From contig JALRHN010000032.1 of NCBI GenBank assembly GCA_023259575.1, positions 1-15,869 of the forward strand: a stretch of 15,869 nucleotides of DNA, read 5' to 3'. Position numbers and translations under genes: made by a program. Source of the stretch: Candidatus Kapaibacterium sp. (GTDB lineage: Bacteria; Bacteroidota; Ignavibacteria; Kapaibacteriales; UBA961). Below, one piece after another: positions 6,730-13,314 of this stretch (within the stretch, counting starts at the first letter, position 1; each line of letters begins with the position of its first letter). Below the pieces are notes generated by a model that worked only from the letters and a program-made list of their open reading frames with translations, was not told the origin of the DNA and did no database searches.

Positions 6730-7353
6730 ATGAAAAAATCATATGCACTTTTACATATGTTTACAATGTTTGCTTTGTCTATATTTTTTATACCTTTTGC
6801 AGGAGCTCAACAAATCGTGCTTACAAATCCAGAACCTACAGTAACAAATACTGTTACAATGACAACCAATTATGGAAATATCGTTATTGGACTATATGGT
6901 AATGATGCCCCTAAAACCGTAGCTAACTTTATCGGTTTGGCAGAAAAAGATGTATATAATGGAATTTTGTTTCACCGTGTTGTACCAGGTTTTGTTATTC
7001 AAGCAGGCGATCCTAAAACCAAGGATGAATCTCTAAAATCACAATGGGGAACTGGTGGAGAAAGTATTTATGGTGGTGAATTTGCAGATGAATTAATACA
7101 AACAACACCAAGTTATAAAATTGGATATGCACGTGGCGTATTAGCAATGGCTAATAGAGGTCCAAATACAAATACAAGTCAGTTTTTTATTTGCCTTGGA
7201 GACCTAGGTTTGCCAAAAAGCTATACAATGTTTGGAAAAGTAATGGTAGGAATGGATATCGTCGATAAAATTGCAGCAGTTCCCTTAAATGGAAGTACTC
7301 CAAAAGATCCGGTAATTATTCAGTCTATTTCAACTAAACCTGTCAAAAAATAA
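6730..7353 (+). CDS. Exported peptidyl-prolyl cis-trans isomerase, cyclophilin type (second of two)
   Basis: A 207-residue cyclophilin with a signal peptide (1-26, cleavage at AGA|QQ), so it acts outside the cytoplasm as a prolyl isomerase in protein folding. The domain covers about 42-205. FHRVVPGFVIQAGDP (81-95) supplies Arg83, Phe88 and Gln91 of the active site, and SQFFIC (150-155) supplies Phe153. GVLAMANRGPNTNTSQFF is a textbook cyclophilin stretch and looks closer to consensus than that of the upstream paralogue. The loop that in human CypA carries Trp121 reads LGLPKSYTMFG, so Trp is missing. This is common in bacterial cyclophilins and usually lowers cyclosporin binding rather than activity. 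It follows the first cyclophilin by 39 bases and carries the best ribosome binding site in the window. A hairpin terminator lies after the stop. Confidence 0.92.
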   Translation: MKKSYALLHMFTMFALSIFFIPFAGAQQIVLTNPEPTVTNTVTMTTNYGNIVIGLYGNDAPKTVANFIGLAEKDVYNGILFHRVVPGFVIQAGDPKTKDESLKSQWGTGGESIYGGEFADELIQTTPSYKIGYARGVLAMANRGPNTNTSQFFICLGDLGLPKSYTMFGKVMVGMDIVDKIAAVPLNGSTPKDPVIIQSISTKPVKK

Positions 7354-7376
7354 GTATCAACTTAGAATATCAGAAG

Positions 7377-7408
7377 GCCTGCACCTGTTTTTAACGGTTG
7401 CAGGCATT
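7377..7408 (+). terminator. Probable terminator after the cyclophilin pair
   Basis: GCCTGCA (7377-7383) pairs perfectly with TGCAGGC (7399-7405). The stem extends by CC/GG with one bulged T and closes on a T- and A-rich loop. It is followed by ATTCATTTTCTT, a broken T tract, so termination may be only partial. It ends about 26 bases before the glucan phosphorylase start. Confidence 0.65.
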
Positions 7409-7431
7409 CATTTTCTTATACCATATCAATC

Positions 7432-9993
7432 ATGAAACCATTATCAATATATACAGTATCGGCTTCTTTACCATCATCACTTATAGCATTAAAAGAATTA
7501 GCGTATAATTTTTGGTGGTGTTGGAACGATGAAGCTGCATCTCTATTTAGTGCTATAGATAATAATTTATGGTTAGAATTACATAGAAATCCAGTCGCAT
7601 TACTTAATCATATACCAAAATCTAGATTAGAATTTTTGGAACATGATAAAGGATTTGTTGAAAAATTGCAATCCGTGCATGCGTCTTTTATATCATATAT
7701 CAATAGTAATTCATGGTTTCAGGAGTCGGTTTCATCAGCACAGTATGGAAAAATTGCTTACTTCTCATTGGAATTTGGAATCAATGAAAGCTTTCCAAAT
7801 TATTCTGGTGGACTAGGAATTTTAGCAGGAGATCATTTAAAATCAGCCAGTGATTTAGGACTCCCTTTAGTAGCTGTTGGATTATTATATCAAATGGGTT
7901 ATTTCAGACAACATATTTCGTCTAGTGGCTGGCAAACAGAAAGTTATTTTGAAAATGACTTTTACTCCATGCCATTAGAATTAATGAAAAACTCTGAAGC
8001 AATTCCATATGTAGTAGAAATATCAATGCCTAATTCGGTTGTGTATGCTCATATCTGGCGAGCCATGATAGGTAAAACCGCATTATATTTATTAGATACT
8101 AATATCATCGAAAATGCTGAACATCCCGGATATAGAGATATTACAGATCAATTATATGGTGGAAATACTGAAACAAGGATTCAGCAAGAAATAGTATTAG
8201 GAATAGGTGGCATTAAAGCATTACGATTATTAGGAATACATCCAAGCATAATCCATATTAATGAAGGTCATGCAGCATTTGCTACATTAGAAAGAGCCCA
8301 TAATATCATGCATGATTGTCAAACTGATTTTTATACAGCAATGGAATTAGCTCATGCTGGAATGATATTTACTACACATACGCCAGTTCCAGCAGGAAAT
8401 GAAGTCTTCCCAGTATCATTAATTGATACATATTTCTCTTCATATTGGCAGAAATTAGGAATTAGCAGAGAAGAATTCTTACAATTAGGACAAGTGAATT
8501 CTAATGATCCAGAATTATTTTCAATGACAGTACTCGCCTTAAGAATGTCTTCGTATAGAAATGGTGTAAGTGCATTACATGGTAAAGTTGCACGATCAAT
8601 GTGGCAACCATTATGGCAACATTTTCTAGAAGAAGAAGTACCTATTCATCATATAACTAATGGAATTCATACATCTACATGGGTAGCTGGCAAACTTGCA
8701 CAGTTGTTTGATACATATCTTGGAACTATGTGGCGAACTGAAACACATAATAAAGAAATGTGGAAATCAATAGCGGATATTCCTTCAGATCAATTATGGA
8801 AAGTTCATCAATTTTACACATCTGAATTAGTAGACTTTGCAAGAACATATTTGCAAAATAGAAAAGGAACAATTCTTTCTAATAGACAAAAAGCCTATAT
8901 CAATCGATTCCTGAATCCACAAGCACTTACAATTGGATTTGCTAGAAGATTTGCTACATATAAAAGAGCGAATTTATTGTTCAGAGATATCGGTAGGCTA
9001 AAAAAGATGTTAACTAATCCTGATATGCCTGTTCAAATAATCCTTGCAGGAAAGGCGCATCCACATGATAATGCAGGTAAAGAGATCATACAGTCTATAA
9101 TACATGCAATTAAAGAGCATGGATTAGAAGATCATATTGTATTTCTAGAGGATTATAGCATGGCAATTGCATCCGCGATGGTAAAAGGATGTGATATTTG
9201 GTTAAATACACCAAGGCGTCCACATGAAGCCAGTGGAACAAGTGGAATGAAGGCTGCTATGAATGGATGTTTACATTGCAGTATAATGGATGGTTGGTGG
9301 GATGAATCATATAATGGAGATAATGGCTTTTCAATTGGATCTACAGAGCAATATGCATCAACAGAAGATCAAGACAGAGCAGAATCTTTATCTCTATATG
9401 AGATTTTAGAACAAGAGATCATTCCTACATTCTATAATAGAAATAAACAAGGTATCCCAGAGAAATGGGTAGAGAAGATGAAATCCTCTATTATTACGAT
9501 TACACCAGAATTTTCTACTGCCAGAATGGTAAGAGATTATACCAGAAAATTTTATTTACCAGCATTACAGAAATATTCTTCATTGCAAAAAAATAATTTA
9601 CACGGTGCAAAAGAATTAAGAAATTGGAAAAAACAAATCTATCAACATTGGGAAACTGTTTCATTTGGAACAATTTCAATTCAAGGTATTTCTCATGCTG
9701 CAATTGGAAAACCGATTAAAGTCTATGCAGAAGTATACACAGGCAATCTATCCGAAAAAGATCTTCTAGTAGAAGCAGTATATGGTAAAATCAATGCACA
9801 AGGTGATCTACAACATGTGTCAAAACAAATATTGACTTTTCAAGGGTATACTCATGGAAAAGCATGGTTTGAAGGACAATTCATGAGTGAATTTGGTGGA
9901 CAACAAGGTTGCACAGTTCGAGTATTACCTACACATACTTTATTGACAGATAATGCCGATATTGGATTATGTACTTGGGCTAAACAGCAATAA
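7432..9993 (+). CDS. glgP: Alpha-glucan (glycogen/maltodextrin) phosphorylase, GT35, with N-terminal DUF3417
   Basis: This PLP enzyme releases glucose 1-phosphate from the non-reducing ends of alpha-1,4-glucans, in the cytoplasm. The 853-residue length and architecture fit the TIGR02094-type bacterial/archaeal phosphorylases: a DUF3417 segment first (about 13-115, with ELAYNFWWCWNDEA), then the GT35 catalytic core. Landmarks are YFSLEFGINESFPNYSGGLG, INEGHAAFATLER, FTTHTPVPAGNEVF, GFARRFATYKRANL, and RRPHEASGTSGMKAAMNG, where Lys607 is the expected Schiff-base lysine. The tail after about residue 740 is beta-rich (VYAEVYTGNL and on). The gene is intact. No recognisable Shine-Dalgarno sequence precedes the ATG and no other glycogen gene lies nearby. 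era follows 23 bases later and may be read from the same message. Confidence 0.94.
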   Translation: MKPLSIYTVSASLPSSLIALKELAYNFWWCWNDEAASLFSAIDNNLWLELHRNPVALLNHIPKSRLEFLEHDKGFVEKLQSVHASFISYINSNSWFQESVSSAQYGKIAYFSLEFGINESFPNYSGGLGILAGDHLKSASDLGLPLVAVGLLYQMGYFRQHISSSGWQTESYFENDFYSMPLELMKNSEAIPYVVEISMPNSVVYAHIWRAMIGKTALYLLDTNIIENAEHPGYRDITDQLYGGNTETRIQQEIVLGIGGIKALRLLGIHPSIIHINEGHAAFATLERAHNIMHDCQTDFYTAMELAHAGMIFTTHTPVPAGNEVFPVSLIDTYFSSYWQKLGISREEFLQLGQVNSNDPELFSMTVLALRMSSYRNGVSALHGKVARSMWQPLWQHFLEEEVPIHHITNGIHTSTWVAGKLAQLFDTYLGTMWRTETHNKEMWKSIADIPSDQLWKVHQFYTSELVDFARTYLQNRKGTILSNRQKAYINRFLNPQALTIGFARRFATYKRANLLFRDIGRLKKMLTNPDMPVQIILAGKAHPHDNAGKEIIQSIIHAIKEHGLEDHIVFLEDYSMAIASAMVKGCDIWLNTPRRPHEASGTSGMKAAMNGCLHCSIMDGWWDESYNGDNGFSIGSTEQYASTEDQDRAESLSLYEILEQEIIPTFYNRNKQGIPEKWVEKMKSSIITITPEFSTARMVRDYTRKFYLPALQKYSSLQKNNLHGAKELRNWKKQIYQHWETVSFGTISIQGISHAAIGKPIKVYAEVYTGNLSEKDLLVEAVYGKINAQGDLQHVSKQILTFQGYTHGKAWFEGQFMSEFGGQQGCTVRVLPTHTLLTDNADIGLCTWAKQQ

Positions 9994-10016
9994 TATGAAT
10001 ATATGGAGTTATTTTT

Positions 10017-10907
10017 ATGCCTAAATCAGGCTATATCGCAATAATTGGTAAGCCAAATGTTGGTAAATCAACGCTAATGAATGCTATCATTGGCTCAAAG
10101 CTTTCTATTGTAACACCTAAGCCACAAACAACTAGGCGTAATGTATTAGGTATATATACACAAAAAGAAACTCAAATGGTATTTATTGATACACCTGGCG
10201 TACTTAAACCACGGTATGAATTACATAAATCCATGATGAATTTTGTAGAGGAGTCCTTAAGTGGAGCAGATATTATTATAGTAATAGCAGATGTAACCAG
10301 ACCAGAAACTGCAACTAGAGTATTAACACCTCCATTCATAGAAGCGCTTCAAACATTAAAGAAACCCTGCATCGCTATCTTAAATAAAATGGATGCATTG
10401 TCTGATAAAACTCAAGCATTACCTTTTATATCTTCACTAGAAGAATTAGGAGTATTCACAGAATTTATTCCAATTTCTGCATTGCAAAAAGATAATACTG
10501 ATAAGTTAGTTCATATTCTCGAATCATTACTTCCAGAAGCAGAGTTCTTTCATGACCCAGAAATTCTAAGTACAATGCCACAAAGATTTTTTGTTTCTGA
10601 ATTAATAAGAGAAACCGTTTTTGAATTATTCAAAGAAGAAATTCCTTATTCAACTGAAGTTACTATTTCAGAGTTTAAAGAAAGAGAAAAAGGGAAATGG
10701 TATATAGCAGCAGATATCATAATTGAAAAAGAATCACAAAAGGCAATTCTTATCGGTGAAAAAGGATCTAAAATTAAACAAATTGGGTTATTATCACGAG
10801 ATAAAGTAGAAGAGCACCTTGAATTCCCTGTTTTTTTAGAATTATTTGTTAAGGTTAGAGAAGATTGGCGATCAAAAACTACTTATTTGCGTTCTTTTGG
10901 CTATTAA
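10017..10907 (+). CDS. era: GTPase Era
   Basis: Era binds GTP and the 3' end of 16S rRNA and acts in small-subunit maturation, coupling ribosome assembly to growth. It is 296 residues, the usual length. G1 GKPNVGKS is at 11-18, G2 PQTTR at 36-40, G3 DTPG at 58-61, G4 NKMD at 123-126, and a G5-like SAL follows near 154. The C-terminal KH RNA-binding domain shows the GxxG loop GEKG at 247-250 within GEKGSKIKQIG. GGAG at 10005-10008, eight bases before the ATG, is a reasonable ribosome binding site that supports this start. It sits just behind glgP, an unusual partner for era. No obvious strong terminator follows. Confidence 0.97.
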   Translation: MPKSGYIAIIGKPNVGKSTLMNAIIGSKLSIVTPKPQTTRRNVLGIYTQKETQMVFIDTPGVLKPRYELHKSMMNFVEESLSGADIIIVIADVTRPETATRVLTPPFIEALQTLKKPCIAILNKMDALSDKTQALPFISSLEELGVFTEFIPISALQKDNTDKLVHILESLLPEAEFFHDPEILSTMPQRFFVSELIRETVFELFKEEIPYSTEVTISEFKEREKGKWYIAADIIIEKESQKAILIGEKGSKIKQIGLLSRDKVEEHLEFPVFLELFVKVREDWRSKTTYLRSFGY

Positions 10908-10919
10908 ACTGTATTTTTG
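10886..10919 (+). promoter_or_regulatory. Bacteroidota-type promoter for the fatty acid hydroxylase gene
   Basis: TTTG at 10886-10889 and TATTTTTG at 10912-10919 match the -33 (TTTG) and -7 (TAnnTTTG) elements with a 22-base gap, close to the usual 19-21. The -33 part lies in the end of era. This predicts a leader of about 90 bases before the ATG at 11017, containing a T9A6 tract flanked by two AGTACT palindromes (10935-10940 and 10971-10976). Confidence 0.5.
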
Positions 10920-11016
10920 CAGATAATAATCACGAGTACTTATAGATTTTTTTTTAAAAAAGATATGGTTAGTACTATGTATCAATATTCTATCTACTCA
11001 GTAAAGGTTTTCTAAT

Positions 11017-11658
11017 ATGGGTGTGAAATTCGTATCTAATAAGGACGAAACCCTGCGCCTGTTCGATAATCCAATACTGGAATATTGTACACATATTCAT
11101 CCAGTTACTCCTTTTATCGTGTATATCCCAATAGTCTTGATTTTACACATAAGTGCTTTGCAATACCTAGTTTTATTACAACAAGTTCTTTTTCCTATAC
11201 TTGGTTTAGTGCTTTGGACATTATTTGAATATGTTCTTCATAGATATATATTCCATTATAAACCTAAAACTGAATGGGGAAAAAAACTACATTTTATGTC
11301 TCATGGTATTCATCATGATTATCCAAGAGATAGTACTAGACTGGTAATGCCTTTACTATTAAGTTTACCATTAGCTACAATATTGTTTATCCCAACTTTC
11401 TTATTTTTGGGATTTTTAGGAAATTCTCTTTTTGCGGGTTTTCTTTTAGGTTATATGTGCTATGATGGAATACATTATGCTGCTCATCATATGCACTTGA
11501 AAAGCAAGATAGGAAGATTTATTCAGCAATATCATCTAAAGCATCATTTTTCAGATGATGATAATTATTTCGGCGTTTCAAGTCCAATTTGGGATATTGT
11601 GTTTTCAACATATCCCCACAAGAAGAATAAAGAAGTACACGATACATTTGATACATAG
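11017..11658 (+). CDS. Fatty acid hydroxylase superfamily protein, FA2H/Scs7-like
   Basis: A 213-residue integral membrane di-iron enzyme of the fatty acid hydroxylase/sterol desaturase superfamily. Histidine boxes: HRYIFH (75-80), His92 and HGIHH (96-100), HYAAHHMH (153-160) and HLKHH (173-177). Hydrophobic segments at about 30-68 and 108-148 place the boxes on the cytoplasmic face. The details HDYPRDSTRLVMP and FGVSSPIWDIVFSTYP closely resemble fatty acid 2-hydroxylases (yeast Scs7, human FA2H), which hydroxylate the acyl chain of ceramide. The cytochrome b5 domain of the eukaryotic enzymes is absent, as in bacterial relatives. With serine palmitoyltransferase about 5 kb upstream, the inferred role is 2-hydroxylation of the N-acyl chain of sphingolipids. 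Other superfamily substrates (sterols, carotenoids) are less likely from the motif pattern. It probably has its own promoter. Confidence 0.8.
   Translation: MGVKFVSNKDETLRLFDNPILEYCTHIHPVTPFIVYIPIVLILHISALQYLVLLQQVLFPILGLVLWTLFEYVLHRYIFHYKPKTEWGKKLHFMSHGIHHDYPRDSTRLVMPLLLSLPLATILFIPTFLFLGFLGNSLFAGFLLGYMCYDGIHYAAHHMHLKSKIGRFIQQYHLKHHFSDDDNYFGVSSPIWDIVFSTYPHKKNKEVHDTFDT
11643..11650 (+). promoter_or_regulatory. Possible -7 element before nuoC
   Basis: TACATTTG fits TAnnTTTG and lies within the last codons of the hydroxylase gene, 44 bases before the nuoC start. No -33 TTTG is visible at the right spacing. Tentative. Confidence 0.3.
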
Positions 11659-11694
11659 AATTATTCAATTTCAATTTTTATTTCAGGATTATAT

Positions 11695-12222
11695 ATGCCT
11701 GTATCCAAAGAAACCATACTTGAAATAGTTCAAGCAATTAGCCCTGTAGCTACTATGCATGAACATCAATCACAGATTACTATTCTTGTTCCTGTAGAAG
11801 ATTTATATGCTGTTTGCCTGAATTTAAGAGATAATGAGCATACTCAATTTTCTATGCTTGTAGATGCAACTGTTACTGATAGAGCTACCAGAAAAGATAG
11901 ATTTGAAGTAATATATTTTCTAAGATCATTACCTTTAAATGCTAGGGTTCGCATAAAAACAATTGTACAAGAAAGAAATCCAATCTGTCCATCTTTAACA
12001 GAAGTATGGGAGTCTGCTAATTGGTATGAACGCGAAGCATATGATATGTATGGAGTTATATTTGAAGGCCATCCAGACTTAAGAAGATTTTATATGCCAG
12101 AAGATTTTGCTGATCCAGCAACTGGAGAACCATTATATCCATTAAGAAAAGATTTTCCAGTTATGGGTATTCCTGGGTCTATGCCTTTGCCTCCATATCC
12201 TGAAAAAGGACATCAAAACTGA
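11695..12222 (+). CDS. nuoC: NADH-quinone oxidoreductase subunit C (30 kDa subunit)
   Basis: NuoC is a subunit of the peripheral arm of respiratory complex I; with NuoB, D and I it forms the module that links the iron-sulfur chain to quinone reduction. The 175-residue protein carries the family signature WYEREAYDMYGVIFEGHPDL from residue 110, followed by RRFYMPEDF and the conserved end PLRKDFPV. Length is normal for a stand-alone NuoC, with no NuoD fusion. Oddly, neither nuoB nor nuoD is adjacent: the neighbours are a fatty acid hydroxylase and a gene of unknown function. The stop overlaps the next ATG by one base (TGATG), suggesting coupled translation. A related 30 kDa subunit from another hydrogenase-type or NDH complex is possible, but the motif is closest to NuoC. 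Confidence 0.9.
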   Translation: MPVSKETILEIVQAISPVATMHEHQSQITILVPVEDLYAVCLNLRDNEHTQFSMLVDATVTDRATRKDRFEVIYFLRSLPLNARVRIKTIVQERNPICPSLTEVWESANWYEREAYDMYGVIFEGHPDLRRFYMPEDFADPATGEPLYPLRKDFPVMGIPGSMPLPPYPEKGHQN

Positions 12223-12842
12223 TGCTATCAAGATTTAGTATTAGATATGTATTAGGGTGTCTTTATATAACAATTTCATTATGTGGAATTGGATGCCTTT
12301 TTGTTCAAGAAGAGGAGTTTGCGCCTTCGGTGGCTTTAAGTCCTAAAACTGAACTTGAATTATCTGATATTATTGTTACTTCTGTCGAAGGCGATTTTAT
12401 TGCTTTATTGCCAAAAAAATGGTCATTTATAGAAAAAACTTCTTTGCAATCGCCTGATATATTTGCAATTGCAATTAATCCTGAATTTAACTCCAGTTTA
12501 GTATTCTCTAAAATTCCATATTCAGAAAAAAAAGAATCAACACTACTAGATAATAAAGAATTGATACGAATAGGCTTAGCAAAACACATTGCTAAATCTA
12601 ATGGAAAAGTCAAACAGATAGGAAAGGGCCATGAACTGATTCTTGGACCAAAAAAGTTTGGATATTTCGAATTTATAGGTTCACATCAAACTCATAAAAC
12701 CAGATCTATTGTCTGTTTGTCTTCTCTAGGTAATATTTATGAGATTTCATTAGTGCCTGTAACTGTAACTGGAAAAACTGCACCAACAGATGAAGTTTCT
12801 GATACATTATTTAGATCATTTATTACTGCAATTCAATATTAA
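12222..12842 (+). CDS. Exported or membrane-anchored protein of unknown function
   Basis: A 206-residue protein I do not recognise with confidence. Residues 8-28 are hydrophobic and cysteine-containing (CLYITISLCGIGC), which suggests a signal peptide or signal anchor. Cys25 could be a lipidation site, but the lipobox is poor (Gly at -3). The rest is a single soluble domain with alternating strands. IALLPKKWSFIEK and later VCLSSLGNIYEISLVPV are vaguely like the PsbP/Mog1/DcrB fold (DUF1795-type), a weak impression only. It starts on the stop codon of nuoC (TGATG overlap) and is followed by another unknown gene eight bases later. The tight packing is the only hint of function: co-expression with nuoC. 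There is no sign of frameshift or unusual base composition. Confidence 0.7.
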   Translation: MLSRFSIRYVLGCLYITISLCGIGCLFVQEEEFAPSVALSPKTELELSDIIVTSVEGDFIALLPKKWSFIEKTSLQSPDIFAIAINPEFNSSLVFSKIPYSEKKESTLLDNKELIRIGLAKHIAKSNGKVKQIGKGHELILGPKKFGYFEFIGSHQTHKTRSIVCLSSLGNIYEISLVPVTVTGKTAPTDEVSDTLFRSFITAIQY

Positions 12843-12850
12843 TATTTTGC

Positions 12851-13273
12851 ATGAAACAATTATCCCCTGATATCGAAGTATTTCTATCCCATGTAGAATC
12901 TGCTGGAATAGGCCTTAGAAAAAGGGCAGATATTGGATTGATCTTTGAATATGCTGCTCTTCATAATAATTCTGATCAGATTAATGATCTTATCTTTACT
13001 GGTAAGATTGTTTGGAATACATATTCAGCATTAAAGAAAAGAAATCAAAGTGATGAAGGATATGACTTATTAGAAAAACAATTCATGGAATCCGTTCATA
13101 CTTTAAGAAATAGTTTATTCGAACAAAGTATTGGATATACTCAAGAAGAACAATCAAGAATTGAGGAAATTTATTTAGGAATGTCTCAAGGTACACTACG
13201 TAATATTGTAGACTTAGCACATGATTTATCAGAGATAAAAAATCTTCAAAATATCGCAAAACACAAAAAGTGA
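12851..13273 (+). CDS. Small helical protein of unknown function
   Basis: A 140-residue, apparently cytoplasmic protein with no signal peptide and no membrane segment. It looks almost entirely alpha-helical: GLIFEYAALHNNSDQINDLI, a Lys/Glu-rich middle, then EEQSRIEEIYLGM and DLAHDLSEIKNLQNIA. No catalytic motif or known family is visible. It starts eight bases after the preceding unknown gene and lies 41 bases before lepA, so it is likely the third gene of a nuoC-led transcription unit. It is accepted as real because it fills the space between two real genes on the same strand with tight spacing and normal-looking codon use. The ATG lacks a Shine-Dalgarno site. Confidence 0.65.
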   Translation: MKQLSPDIEVFLSHVESAGIGLRKRADIGLIFEYAALHNNSDQINDLIFTGKIVWNTYSALKKRNQSDEGYDLLEKQFMESVHTLRNSLFEQSIGYTQEEQSRIEEIYLGMSQGTLRNIVDLAHDLSEIKNLQNIAKHKK

Positions 13274-13314
13274 CATATCTATGTCTTGATTGAAATCAAC
13301 ATTTTCATTATTAA

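Noticed and set aside
12305..12613. Open frame of 102 codons on the - strand within the unknown exported protein gene
   Set aside because: It lies wholly inside a + strand gene that fits its neighbours tightly, has no recognisable motif and no separate regulatory signals; it is a frame shadow.
13286..13299. TTGAT-TGAA-ATCAA inverted repeat before lepA
   Set aside because: A five-base AT-rich stem with only a broken T stretch after it is too weak to call a terminator.
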